From Rhizobium sophorae (GTDB lineage: Bacteria; Pseudomonadota; Alphaproteobacteria; Rhizobiales; Rhizobiaceae), in contig NZ_JABFCN010000066.1 in assembly GCF_013087515.1 (NCBI RefSeq), positions 124,001 to 188,000 on the forward strand: DNA of 64,000 nt, given 5' to 3'. The translations under genes were made by a program, and so were the position numbers. Under the pieces are notes generated by a model. That model worked only from the letters and a program-made list of their open reading frames with translations. It had not been told where the DNA came from and did not search any database. Positions 1-8,344 of the stretch are shown piece by piece. How positions within the stretch are numbered: the stretch's first letter is position 1; each line of letters begins with the position of its first letter.

Positions 1-1110
1 TTCCTCCGGCAGCGGCTCCTCGACCTTGATGTCGGGAGTGATGCCGGTGCCCTGGATCGAGCGGCCCGACGGCGTGTAATAGAGCGCCGTGGTCAGGCGC
101 AGCGCGCCGTTTTCGCCGAGAGGAATGATCGTCTGGACGGAGCCCTTGCCGAAGGAGCGCGTGCCGAGAACGGTGGCGCGGCGCAGATCCTGAAGAGCGC
201 CGGCGACGATTTCCGATGCGGAAGCCGAGCCGCCGTTGATCAGCACGATCACCGGCTTGCCATCCGTCAGGTCGCCCGGGCCGGCATTGAAGCGGCGGGT
301 TTCATCCGGATTGCGGCCGCGGGTCGAAACGACTTCACCACGCTGCAGCAGGGCATCGGAGACGTTGATCGCCTGGTCGAGCAGACCGCCCGGATTGAGG
401 CGCAGATCGAGAACATAACCCTTCAGCTTGTCGGCCGGAACGGTGTCCTTGATCTTCTTGATCGCCTTTTCCATGTCAGGATAAGTCTTCTCGGTGAAGG
501 AGATGATGCGGAGATAACCGACATCGTCCTCGACACGCGACTTGACCGCCTGGACGGCGACGACGTCACGAACGATCGTCAGTTCGATCGGCTTATCGGC
601 ACCCTTGCGGATCAGCGTCAGCTTGATCGGCGTGTTGACGGCGCCGCGCATCTTCTCGACGGCGTCTTCCAGCTTCAGGCCGCGCACGGACTGGCCGTCG
701 ATCTCGGAGATGTAGTCGCCGGCGAGAACGCCGGCCTTGGCGGCGGGCGTATCGTCGATCGGGGTAATGACCTTGACGAGTTCGTCTTCCATCGTGACTT
801 CGATGCCGAGGCCGCCGAACTCACCCTTGGTCTGGGTGCGCATGTCCTCGGCGTCCTTCGCATTCATGTAGCTCGAATGCGGATCGAGCGACGACAGCAT
901 GCCGTTGATGGCGTTCTCGATCAGCTTGTCTTCCGCAGGCGGCGTCACATATTGCGCACGCACACGCTCGAAGACATCTCCGAAAACCGAAAGTTCCTTG
1001 TAGGTCGAGGATCCGGCCGCTTCTGCCGGCACACCTGCCGAATAAATGACGCTCATTGCGGTCGCACCCATCAATGCGCCGACCAGAACAAGAGAAGCCC
1101 TACGAATCAT
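1..1110 (-). CDS. ctpA: Carboxy-terminal processing protease CtpA (S41), 3' end beyond window
   Basis: Periplasmic serine protease of the C-terminal processing (tail-specific) family. The 370 codons present show an N-terminal signal/anchor segment, a PDZ domain (around residues 90-170, with GEFGGLGIEV and GDYISEIDG), and the S41 catalytic core. The nucleophile motif GGSASASEI and the lysine motif SFGKGSVQ supply the Ser/Lys dyad. The C-terminal region is lost at the window edge. The ATG start at 1110 lies inside the end of the upstream envC-like gene (11-bp overlap), so the two are very probably co-transcribed and translationally coupled. CtpA beside an EnvC-like protein fits a role in cell-wall and envelope maturation (inference). 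Confidence 0.95.
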   Translation of the reverse strand, partial: MIRRASLVLVGALMGATAMSVIYSAGVPAEAAGSSTYKELSVFGDVFERVRAQYVTPPAEDKLIENAINGMLSSLDPHSSYMNAKDAEDMRTQTKGEFGGLGIEVTMEDELVKVITPIDDTPAAKAGVLAGDYISEIDGQSVRGLKLEDAVEKMRGAVNTPIKLTLIRKGADKPIELTIVRDVVAVQAVKSRVEDDVGYLRIISFTEKTYPDMEKAIKKIKDTVPADKLKGYVLDLRLNPGGLLDQAINVSDALLQRGEVVSTRGRNPDETRRFNAGPGDLTDGKPVIVLINGGSASASEIVAGALQDLRRATVLGTRSFGKGSVQTIIPLGENGALRLTTALYYTPSGRSIQGTGITPDIKVEEPLPEE

Positions 1111-2545
1111 TGCGTGCCTTTCCAGTGTCTTTGGCGGTCCACCACGGCCGGGAATCGACCGGTTTACCGTCCTTTCGAAATTCAATGTAAAGCGTTGGCC
1201 GGTTCGTTTCCAGCGCCAATGCAGTTGCGCTTGCCACTCTTTTCGCGCCCATCACGGCAAGTGGCTCGCCGGAGAAAACGAACTTTCCCTGGCGGGTATT
1301 GATCGTATCCATTCCCGAGAGAACCAAGTGGTATCCATCGCCCGCGTCGAGAATGATCATCTGGCCGTAACTGCGGAATGCGCCGGCGAAAACCACCAGA
1401 CCATCCGCAGGCGCCGTCACCACTGTCTCTGGATTTGTGGCGACCGTCATTCCCATGGCCTCGTGCCCGGTGCCGTCGGCATCGCCGAACTGGCGCAGGA
1501 TATCGCCCGCAACGGGCACCTCCAATTTCGCCTTCAATTCTCCGAAGGGATATGCGGGCGCAATGCGGTTTTTATCGGGCACGCCGCTGTCGGCAAGCGC
1601 CTTGGCCTGGGCGCGCTGCTCGTCGGTCATAAGCTTGCGGTTCTCCTCGGCCTGACGGGCGGCAGCGGCGGCATCCCGCACCGAAGCGATCTCGGATTCC
1701 ATCGAGGCGACGAGGCCTTCAAGGCTCGTCGCCTTGCCCGCCAGCTCCTCGGAACGTTTTCTTTCGGCCTGGAGTTCAGCAGCATTGTTGCGGCTGAGCT
1801 TGTCGTTTTCGGCAAGCAGCAGGTCCATGCGCCGCTCTTCCTCGATGCCATTGGTCATCGTCGCGGTCAGCGAGGCCTTCTCGGCAGCACTTGCAGTCTG
1901 CAATGCCGCGAGGCTTGCAAGGTCTGCGGCAAGCTTGTCGGTCTCCTTGCGGATTCCGGGTACGACGGCGCCGAGCAGAATGGCGCTGCGCACGGAGGCA
2001 AGCGCGTCATCGGGGGTGACGAGCAGAGCGGGCGGCGGGTTGCGGCCCATGCGCTGGAGTGCTGCCAGCACCTCGGCCAGCAGGCCGCGTCGATCGTGCA
2101 GGGAGCGGCGGATGCCATCCTCCTTGACACCGAGATCGGCAAGCTTCTTCTCGCTTTCGAGGATTTGCTTTTCGAGCGTCTTGCGGCGGGCGGCGGAATC
2201 GATCAGTGCCTGGCGGATGCTTTCCGTGCTCTTTTCGAGATCGGCGATGCCCTGCTGAAGCGCGCTCACCTTGTCGGTGGAGAGGCTGATCGTTTTTGAC
2301 AGGATTTCGAGTTCGGCACGGGTCTGGTCACGCTTGGCGGCAAGTTCGGCGGCCGGATCGGGCGGCGGCGGCTCGGCTGCCGGCGGAGGTGCGGCCAGCT
2401 CGGTCGAAGGCTGTGCTGCTTCGGGCGCGGCATCCTGCGCCCGGACGCTGAACGGATTTGCCGACACGACAATCGCCGTCACACCGACGCCGGCCGCGAT
2501 AGCCGGCAGGATCATGCGGTGTCGCCTGGTGGATGCTCTCGTCAT
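1100..2545 (-). CDS. EnvC-like murein hydrolase activator (M23/LytM family)
   Basis: 481 aa. It has an N-terminal signal-anchor, an Ala/Pro-rich linker (residues 35-65), a long coiled-coil region (about 65-320) and a C-terminal LytM/M23-type domain (about 340-465, with RQFGDADG, GDGYHLVLSGM and LYIEFRKDG). Members of this family either cleave peptidoglycan cross-links or, when metal ligands are lost as in EnvC, activate amidases at the septum. The canonical HxxxD and HxH zinc motifs are not evident here, so activator is the better call. It lies downstream of rlmH and overlaps ctpA by 11 bp. Confidence 0.9.
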   Translation of the reverse strand: MTRASTRRHRMILPAIAAGVGVTAIVVSANPFSVRAQDAAPEAAQPSTELAAPPPAAEPPPPDPAAELAAKRDQTRAELEILSKTISLSTDKVSALQQGIADLEKSTESIRQALIDSAARRKTLEKQILESEKKLADLGVKEDGIRRSLHDRRGLLAEVLAALQRMGRNPPPALLVTPDDALASVRSAILLGAVVPGIRKETDKLAADLASLAALQTASAAEKASLTATMTNGIEEERRMDLLLAENDKLSRNNAAELQAERKRSEELAGKATSLEGLVASMESEIASVRDAAAAARQAEENRKLMTDEQRAQAKALADSGVPDKNRIAPAYPFGELKAKLEVPVAGDILRQFGDADGTGHEAMGMTVATNPETVVTAPADGLVVFAGAFRSYGQMIILDAGDGYHLVLSGMDTINTRQGKFVFSGEPLAVMGAKRVASATALALETNRPTLYIEFRKDGKPVDSRPWWTAKDTGKARNDS

Positions 2546-2687
2546 GCGTGTTGGGGCACTTTCTCAAATCGCACGGAGACTAAGCTGATTTGGTGCGCTT
2601 TGCCATAAGGTTTGCAGGAGAACGGGCTGCCTAGCAAAACACGGCTGCGTGACATTACGATTGTCGACGCATCGGGCCGACGCGGCA

Positions 2688-3170
2688 TCAGACGCGGTGA
2701 TAGGGGTGGCCGGACAGGATGGTGACGGCGCGATAGAGCTGCTCGGCGATCAGTGTGCGCACGAGTTGGTGCGGCCAGGTCATTTTGCCCAGGCACAGCG
2801 TGGCGTCGGCACGGTCGTAAAGGGAAGGATCGAGGCCGTCGGCGCCGCCGATCGCAATTGTCAGCTCGCGCTTGCCCTGGTCGCGATAGGAGCCGAGCAG
2901 ATTTGCGAAGGCTTCGCTGTCGAGCGCCTTGCCGCGTTCATCGAGAAGAATGAGGATACTGCCATCGGCAAGCGATTTCAGAAGCATCGCCGCCTCTTCG
3001 CGCTTGCGGGTCTCCGCGTTGGAGGCCCGGCTTTCGCCAACTTCGGCAACACGGGTCAGTTCGAGACCGACGGCAGGGCCGGCCTTGGCGAAACGGTCGA
3101 AATAACGGGCGGCAAGATCCTTTTCCGGGCCGGACTTCAGCCGTCCCACCGCAAAAAGACCTATTCGCAT
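2688..3170 (-). CDS. rlmH: 23S rRNA pseudouridine(1915) N3-methyltransferase RlmH
   Basis: 160 aa, the usual family length. This SPOUT-fold methyltransferase modifies pseudouridine 1915 in helix 69 of 23S rRNA on assembled 70S ribosomes. The SAM-binding trefoil-knot motifs are visible near the C-terminus: ILLDERGKALDSE, then IGGADGLDPSLYDRA, and the end SGHPYHRV, which is typical of the family. It follows rsfS with a 116-bp gap, the ribosome-maturation pairing seen in many bacteria. Confidence 0.96.
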   Translation of the reverse strand: MRIGLFAVGRLKSGPEKDLAARYFDRFAKAGPAVGLELTRVAEVGESRASNAETRKREEAAMLLKSLADGSILILLDERGKALDSEAFANLLGSYRDQGKRELTIAIGGADGLDPSLYDRADATLCLGKMTWPHQLVRTLIAEQLYRAVTILSGHPYHRV

Positions 3171-3286
3171 TCATCCGCTCCCGCTCATGCAGCACATCGG
3201 GCGCACACCACGCCACCGGCCGGCTTATCTGTTGCCGGCCAGCCAATGCTACGTCTCAGGCGCCGGACAGAATGCCGGCTCGCCTG

Positions 3287-3739
3287 TCAGTGCCGTGTTT
3301 CTTCATCCATATCCGGAGCCGCCCACATCTTTTCGATGTTGTAGAACTCGCGGATTTCGGGCCGGAACACATGCACGATAATGTCACCAGTGTCGATCAG
3401 GACCCAATCGCCGCCTTCCTGACCTTCGACGCGAGCCGTACCGAGGCCGTCATCCTTAAGGTCAGTGAGCAGGTGATCCGAGATCGCCATGACATGCCTG
3501 TTCGAGCGGCCGGAGACGACGATCATGTAGTCTCCCAGCGCCGATTTTCCGGCAATGTCGATGGTAACGATATCTTCAGCTTTGGAGTCCTCGAGGCTGG
3601 CGAGGACGGTTTCTAGGGCACGGGCGGCGGCATCGGCGCCACGTTCCGCACTCTTCGGGATAACGGCGAGCGTTTTTCCCTTGGCGTGTACTGTTGTCAG
3701 TGCTTTCCCTTTCCTGGAATGACAAACTATGCACAACAC
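3287..3739 (-). CDS. rsfS: Ribosomal silencing factor RsfS
   Basis: Binds ribosomal protein L14 on the large subunit and blocks subunit joining under starvation. The conserved core is present: KAEDIVTIDIAGKSALGDYM, VVSGRSNRHV, DWVLIDTGDIIVHVF and REFYNIEKMW. The open frame begins with GTG at 3739. However, a good Shine-Dalgarno (AGGAAAGGG, complement of 3705-3713) lies 6 nt before a CTG codon at about 3697. The true start may therefore be that CTG, giving a protein about 14 residues shorter. It is transcribed ahead of rlmH. Confidence 0.93.
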   Translation of the reverse strand: MLCIVCHSRKGKALTTVHAKGKTLAVIPKSAERGADAAARALETVLASLEDSKAEDIVTIDIAGKSALGDYMIVVSGRSNRHVMAISDHLLTDLKDDGLGTARVEGQEGGDWVLIDTGDIIVHVFRPEIREFYNIEKMWAAPDMDEETRH

Positions 3740-3940
3740 GGATCCGATCGAGACCGGATCATGGTTAAGATAGGCATCAAACCATTAATGTTTCAAGACA
3801 TGCTAAGGTACGGAACGGCCGAAAATCCGATCTGCCGTTCGAATTGAAGTATTTGACTGCTCGGGGCGGCCTTGTGCGGGCGGTGTACAGTTTCCCTGCC
3901 GCAGCGTAAAGTGCGGCAAATTCCACGATCTCCAGATTCA

Positions 3941-4318
3941 ATGACCGACTCAGCCGCAAAAACACTCGTGCCCGTCTTGCGAATCAGCTTCCCGGACGAG
4001 GATCGTCTCGGCCATGGCAAGATGGAACTGCTGGAGCATATCCGCCAGACGGGATCGATCTCAGCGGCGGGGCGGGCGATGGACATGTCCTATCGGCGGG
4101 CATGGCTGCTGGTCAGCGAGATGAACCGGATGTTTAACGAACAGGTGGTGGAATCGCAGCGCGGCGGGCAAAAGGGCGGCGGCGCGGTGCTGACGCCGTT
4201 CGGCGAGGAACTGCTCGAGCGTTTCCGCCGGATGGAAAAGACGGTGCAGACCAGCCTTGCGGAGGACCTCGCCTGGCTCGAGGCCAAGCGCAACCTGCAG
4301 CAGGGCGAACGCGGCTGA
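3941..4318 (+). CDS. ModE-type winged-helix regulator, DNA-binding domain only
   Basis: 125 aa. The sequence matches the N-terminal ModE/LysR-like winged helix-turn-helix: GKMELLEHIRQTGSISAAGR, then AMDMSYRRAWLLVSEMN and GGGAVLTPFGEELLERFR. ModE represses molybdate-uptake genes. The molybdate-binding MOP/TOBE domains of E. coli ModE are missing, so this is a short form. The ATG at 3941 is preferred because the family homology starts just after it; the frame extends to 3872 without homology. Its stop codon directly abuts the modC stop (convergent genes, no spacer). It probably acts at the two dyads upstream of modA (7136-7201). Confidence 0.85.
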   Translation: MTDSAAKTLVPVLRISFPDEDRLGHGKMELLEHIRQTGSISAAGRAMDMSYRRAWLLVSEMNRMFNEQVVESQRGGQKGGGAVLTPFGEELLERFRRMEKTVQTSLAEDLAWLEAKRNLQQGERG

Positions 4319-5386
4319 TCAGGCCTCCAGGGCAACCGTCTTGATGACGGCGAAGACCACTCTTCCCGGTCGAAGATCGAGACGCTCGCAGGAGAGCGTC
4401 GTGATCCGGGAAAGAATGATATCGCCGTCGCAATCGAGCCGGATTTCCACCGTTCCGTCCTCGGTCGACGACATCCCGTCTATCTTTGCCTCCAGGATAT
4501 TCAGCGCGCTCAGCCCCTCGGGTCTTGCGGTCGCCAGCATGACATCGCGGGAGGGAATGCGGATGCGGACCGATTTGCCGGGCGCAAGGGCGGCACCCGG
4601 AATATGGAGCCGACAGGATTTCAACGCAACCGTCGATAGACGGTGACGCGCATCGAAGCTTTCCACCGTGCCTTCCAGCAGTGCGCCCGCTTCCCGCCGG
4701 TCGGCGGAGGTTGAGGGACGGCTCAATATGTCGATAGCGGGGCCCGTCGCTTCCACCGTGCCGTCACGCATGACGACGACCTGGTTTGCGAGCCGGGCCA
4801 CCTCGGCGATCGAATGGCTGACATAGACGATCGGGATGTCGGTTTCGTCGCGCAATCGCTCCAGATAAGGCAGGATCTCGGCCTTGCGCGCCTCGTCGAG
4901 GGCGGCGAGCGGCTCGTCCATCAACAGCAGGCGAGGCGAGGAGAGAAGCGCGCGGCCGATGGCGACGCGCTGCTTCTCGCCGCCGGAGAGTTTCGAGGGG
5001 CTGCGCTCCAGCAGCGTCTCGATGCCGAGCAGGTCGACGATGCGATCGAAGCTCTCGCCGCGCGCCGTTCTCGCCGCGAACCAGCGGCCATAGAATAGAT
5101 TGGCGCGAACGCTGAGATGCGGGAAAAGCCGCGCTTCCTGAAAGACATAACCGAAGCGGCGGCGATGTTTCGGGACGAAGAGGCCGGTTTCGGTTTCGGT
5201 CAAGGCCTCGCCGTCGAGGACGACGCGGCCTTCGTCCGGGCGGGCGAGGCCGGCGATGATGCGGATCATCGAGGTCTTGCCGGAGCCGGAGCGGCCGAAC
5301 AGCGCGGTGACGCCCCGCTCGGAGGTGAAGGCGGCATCGAGCGAAAAGGCACCGAGCCTCTGTTTTGCCGCGACGATCAGCGTCAT
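4319..5386 (-). CDS. modC: Molybdate ABC transporter ATP-binding protein ModC
   Basis: 355 aa. The ATPase domain shows Walker A (FGRSGSGKTSM), the Q-loop (YVFQEARLFPHL), the signature motif (KLSGGEKQRVAIGRALL), Walker B (LLLMDEPLAALD) and the H-loop (VYVSHS). A C-terminal TOBE/MOP domain (about 290-355) is expected to bind molybdate. The start ATG at 5386 overlaps the modB stop by 4 bp (ATGA), so translation is coupled. It energises molybdate import with ModA and ModB. Confidence 0.97.
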   Translation of the reverse strand: MTLIVAAKQRLGAFSLDAAFTSERGVTALFGRSGSGKTSMIRIIAGLARPDEGRVVLDGEALTETETGLFVPKHRRRFGYVFQEARLFPHLSVRANLFYGRWFAARTARGESFDRIVDLLGIETLLERSPSKLSGGEKQRVAIGRALLSSPRLLLMDEPLAALDEARKAEILPYLERLRDETDIPIVYVSHSIAEVARLANQVVVMRDGTVEATGPAIDILSRPSTSADRREAGALLEGTVESFDARHRLSTVALKSCRLHIPGAALAPGKSVRIRIPSRDVMLATARPEGLSALNILEAKIDGMSSTEDGTVEIRLDCDGDIILSRITTLSCERLDLRPGRVVFAVIKTVALEA

Positions 5387-6084
5387 TCCGGGTCGATCCT
5401 CCGGCCGGCGAGACGGGCAAGGAATTCGGAGGCGAGCAGGGCGGCCATGGAAATGACGACGGCGACAAGCGTCAGGCGGAGCGCGCCTGCATCGCCGCCC
5501 GGCACCTGGGTGAAGGTGTAGATCGCCGCCGACAGCGTCTGGGTTTCGCCCGGAATGTTGGAGACAAAGGTGATCGTCGCGCCGAATTCGCCCATCGCCT
5601 TGGCGAAGGAAAGGATCATACCGGCGATGATGCCGGGCAGGGTCAGCGGCAGGGTGATCGTCAGGAAGACCCAGACCGGGCCGGCGCCGAGCGTTCCGGC
5701 CGCCTCTTCCAGCTTGCGGTCGACCGCCTCGATCGACAGGCGGATGCTGCGCACCATCAGCGGAAAGGCCATGACGGCGCAGGCCAAGGCCGCGCCCGTC
5801 CAGCGGAAGGAGAGAACAATGCCGAAATACTGGTCGAGCAGGCTGCCGATCGGACCGCGGCGGCCAAACAGAATGAGGAGAAGGAAACCGGTGACCACCG
5901 GGGGCAGGATCAACGGCAGGTGAACGACGCCGTTCAGCACCGACTTGCCCCAGAACCGGCCGCGGGCAAGCAGGAGGGCGACGAGGATGCCGAAGGGCAG
6001 GCTCGCCAGCATCGCGACAATCGAGACGCGCAGGCTGAGCAGGATCGCCGTCCATTCCTCATTGCTCAAGCCGAAGATGTCCAA
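5383..6084 (-). CDS. modB: Molybdate ABC transporter permease ModB
   Basis: 233 aa inner-membrane permease with about five transmembrane segments and the EAA-type loop (EEAAGTLGAGPVWVFLTITL). The frame is open upstream to 6195, but that extension is translated from a repeat element. A TTG at 6084 is preferred: it is preceded by a GGGAGA Shine-Dalgarno about 9 nt upstream and gives the usual ModB length. It is second in modA-modB-modC, with a 242-bp gap to modA that holds a palindromic repeat. Confidence 0.93.
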   Translation of the reverse strand: MDIFGLSNEEWTAILLSLRVSIVAMLASLPFGILVALLLARGRFWGKSVLNGVVHLPLILPPVVTGFLLLILFGRRGPIGSLLDQYFGIVLSFRWTGAALACAVMAFPLMVRSIRLSIEAVDRKLEEAAGTLGAGPVWVFLTITLPLTLPGIIAGMILSFAKAMGEFGATITFVSNIPGETQTLSAAIYTFTQVPGGDAGALRLTLVAVVISMAALLASEFLARLAGRRIDPE

Positions 6085-6159
6085 ATGCGGTGGTCTCCCG
6101 GAAAATCGAAGGTTCGCCGAAACGTGCCTCAGTGATGACAAGCCTCGCTCTTCACTCGG

Positions 6160-6231
6160 CGTCATCCTCGGCCCTGTGCCGAGGATCTGCTGCACCGGCT
6201 GCAGATGCTCGGGACAAGCCCGAGCATGACG
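6160..6231. repeat. Rhizobial intergenic palindromic element in the modA-modB gap
   Basis: A mosaic of nested inverted repeats. The outer arms CGTCAT/ATGACG enclose TCCTCGGC/GCCGAGGA and TGCTCGGG/CCCGAGCA hairpins. Palindromes of this type are common between rhizobial genes. Here one lies inside the mod transcript and could lower expression of modBC relative to modA (inference). Confidence 0.7.
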
Positions 6232-6326
6232 AAGGAGAAGTTGGCCGACTTTTGTAGTAGTCTGCGCTCGCGAGGCGAGTCTCCACGCTAAGCTGCGACA
6301 ATCGTTTCTGCAATCACCTCAGCTTA

Positions 6327-7118
6327 TCACTTCAGGATGGTGAAACCCTGCGCCGTGAAGAAGGCGGCTGCCTTTTCGGATTTCAGGAAGTCGAGATAGG
6401 CTGTCGCATCCGGGTTCTCGCTCTCGGCAAGAATTGCGATTGGATAGATGATCGGCGGATGGGAATCGGCGGGGAAGGTGCCGACGACGGCGACACCCTT
6501 ATCGGCTGCCGCATCCGTCTGGTAGACGATGCCATAAGGCGCTTCGCCGCGGGAGACGAGGGCCAAGGCGGCGCGCACGCTTTCGACGCCGGCGACCTTG
6601 GTTTCGACCGATTTCCAGACGCCGAGCTTTTCGAGAGCGGCCATGCCGTATTTGCCGGCCGGAACCGATTTTGGCTCGCCTATGGCAAGCCTGCCGTCAC
6701 CCAAAAGCCCCGCGAGATCGAAGCCTTGCTTGATCTCGACCGGTTTTGCCTTGTCCTTTTCGGCAATGAGCACGATGCGGTTGCCGACTAGGTTGAAACG
6801 GGTATCGGCCTTGATCAGTTTCTTCTTGGCGACGTAATCCATCCAGTCGAGGTCGGCCGAGATGAAGATATCGGCGGGTGCGGCGTTTTCGATCTGTTTG
6901 GCCAGCGCGCCGCTTGCCGCGTAGGATACGACGGCTTCCTTGCCACTTTCCTTTGCCCAGGCGGCATTGGCGGCGGCGAGCGCATCCCTGAGGCTCGCCG
7001 CCGCAAAGACGGTAAGTTTTTCGGCTGCGGCGGCAGGCGCCGGGAGCGCTGCTGCGCCAAGCCACAGGGCTGTGATCGCGGCGGTTGCCAGTTTCATCCA
7101 TCGGCGGCTGTTTTGCAT
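6327..7118 (-). CDS. modA: Periplasmic molybdate-binding protein ModA
   Basis: 263 aa. A signal peptide (first ~32 residues, ending APAAAAEKL) is followed by a type II periplasmic binding fold. Family motifs are LTVFAAASLRDAL near the mature N-terminus (oxyanion contact), SYAASGALAKQIENAAPADI, and the terminal YLDFLKSEKA. It captures molybdate for ModB/ModC. It is first gene of the mod operon, with two ModE-like dyads in its promoter region. Confidence 0.97.
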   Translation of the reverse strand: MQNSRRWMKLATAAITALWLGAAALPAPAAAAEKLTVFAAASLRDALAAANAAWAKESGKEAVVSYAASGALAKQIENAAPADIFISADLDWMDYVAKKKLIKADTRFNLVGNRIVLIAEKDKAKPVEIKQGFDLAGLLGDGRLAIGEPKSVPAGKYGMAALEKLGVWKSVETKVAGVESVRAALALVSRGEAPYGIVYQTDAAADKGVAVVGTFPADSHPPIIYPIAILAESENPDATAYLDFLKSEKAAAFFTAQGFTILK

Positions 7119-7135
7119 GATTCATTGCCCGAGTT

Positions 7136-7201
7136 CGAAATATTGCGAGGAATATAACGGACGAGGCGTCTTGACTAGGGATATATCCAGGAAAATATAA
7201 C
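7136..7201 (-). promoter_or_regulatory. Two ModE-like operator dyads upstream of modA
   Basis: Site 1 (7136-7159) has arms CGAAATAT and ATATAACG around an 8-bp spacer. Site 2 (7180-7201) has arms GATATAT and ATATAAC, also with an 8-bp spacer. Both resemble the ModE consensus of two ATAT-containing half-sites ending in CG. They lie 18-83 bp before the modA start, in the right place for molybdate-dependent repression by the adjacent ModE-type regulator. The assignment is by motif only. Confidence 0.65.
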
Positions 7202-7469
7202 AGTATTGGACCGCGGTGTCCGCAATGACCCAATAGTTGAGCGTTGTCGAAGTGCATGGCTTGAGCCGCAGCGTGAGATCCATAGGGTTGAAATACCCGC
7301 GGGACAGCTTGGCAAACCGCAGGGATTCCCGGCGGCAGAGCATCTCCGTCGATTTCTGCCAAGAAAAACGGCAATGCCAAAGCCGCAAGGCTGCACAGGA
7401 TTGCAGGCAGTGCATTGCTGCAATGCACCAATCGATATTCATCTTCCTGCGAAATATGCTACAACACAC

Positions 7470-7590
7470 TCATCGACACGGCTTCTCCTCCTCCCATAGC
7501 CGTTCGATAGGGTCGACAACACTCCTCCTCCCAGTTGTCGATCGAGTTTATAAGCCCGACGGATCTCCTCCCCCGTCGGGCTTTCTCGTT
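7470..7590 (+). ncRNA. Alpha-r14-like trans-acting sRNA with three anti-SD hairpins
   Basis: Three consecutive hairpins occur on the plus strand. Hairpin 1 has stem ACGGCT/AGCCGT (7478-7503), hairpin 2 GACAAC/GTTGTC (about 7514-7539) and hairpin 3 AAGCCCGAC/GTCGGGCTT (7552-7583). Every loop contains CTCCTCC, complementary to Shine-Dalgarno sequences. This architecture is the hallmark of the alpha-r14 family of rhizobial sRNAs (NfeR1 of Sinorhizobium meliloti), which pair with mRNA ribosome binding sites, usually with Hfq. The last hairpin is followed by a T-rich stretch and serves as terminator. The 5' end is estimated and no strong promoter was assigned. Confidence 0.8.
7552..7590 (+). terminator. 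Rho-independent terminator of the sRNA
   Basis: 9-bp stem AAGCCCGAC/GTCGGGCTT followed by TCTCGTTTT. It is also the third hairpin of the sRNA. Confidence 0.75.
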
Positions 7591-7645
7591 TTCGGGATCT
7601 TCTGAAATCAGGCTGGCGCATGCGTCTTGCGGGGCGCGCAGCGCT

Positions 7646-8344
7646 CTATTCGGCGTCGCCGTGCGAAGAGCCGTTGCGGATTGCCGTCGAGCTCAGGCCG
7701 GAGCGCGGCCCGTGGATGAAGGTCCAGGCCGGGGCACGTTTCTTCCAGAGAACACGGGCGTCATCCTCGTCGACACGGGCGAAATCGAAGGTCCTTGTCA
7801 TTTTCGAGGACAGGAAGGACAGCGTCGCGCCCGGCCGATCGATCACCGCGATCGGGAAGGTGCGGGCAATCTCCTGCCACTTCTGCCATTTGTGAAAGCT
7901 CTGCAGGCTGTCTGCGCCCATGATCCAGATGAAATGCACATGCGGATTGCGGGCCTTAACGCGGGCAAGCGTGTTGGCGGTGTAGCTGGTGCCGAGCGTC
8001 TGTTCGAAGGCGGTGACCTTGACGCGGGGATCGGCGGCAACACGCTCGCTTTCGGCAATGCGTTCGGCAAGCGGAGCGAGCTGGTTGCGGCTCTTCAGCG
8101 GATTGCCCGGGGTGACCATCCACCAAAGCTGGTCGAGGCCAAGCCGCTTGAGGGCGATCTCGGCGACGAGCGCGTGGCCCTGATGCGGCGGATTGAACGA
8201 ACCGCCGAACAGACCGACGACCATCCCGCGCTCGCTGTGCGGCATGCGGAGATAGTGCCGGTCCACATTCTCAATCACCACGTTAGGCTCAATCGCCACG
8301 TCAGGCTCGGTCGTCACGTCAGGGCCGCGTCTGTCCGGCACCAT
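7646..8344 (-). CDS. nadD: Nicotinate-nucleotide adenylyltransferase NadD
   Basis: 232 aa. Converts nicotinate mononucleotide plus ATP to deamido-NAD. It carries the nucleotidyltransferase motif GGSFNPPHQGHALVAE (HxGH) and the C-terminal SSTAIR (ISSTxxR) motif. The ATG at 8344 overlaps the proA end by 26 bp; further upstream the frame is only proA antisense. A later in-frame Met before VVGLFGG is an alternative start. It is last gene of the obgE-proB-proA-nadD string. Confidence 0.94.
   Translation of the reverse strand: MVPDRRGPDVTTEPDVAIEPNVVIENVDRHYLRMPHSERGMVVGLFGGSFNPPHQGHALVAEIALKRLGLDQLWWMVTPGNPLKSRNQLAPLAERIAESERVAADPRVKVTAFEQTLGTSYTANTLARVKARNPHVHFIWIMGADSLQSFHKWQKWQEIARTFPIAVIDRPGATLSFLSSKMTRTFDFARVDEDDARVLWKKRAPAWTFIHGPRSGLSSTAIRNGSSHGDAE

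Noticed and set aside
6085..6195. N-terminal extension of modB
   Set aside because: It would translate a palindromic repeat; the TTG at 6084 has its own ribosome binding site.
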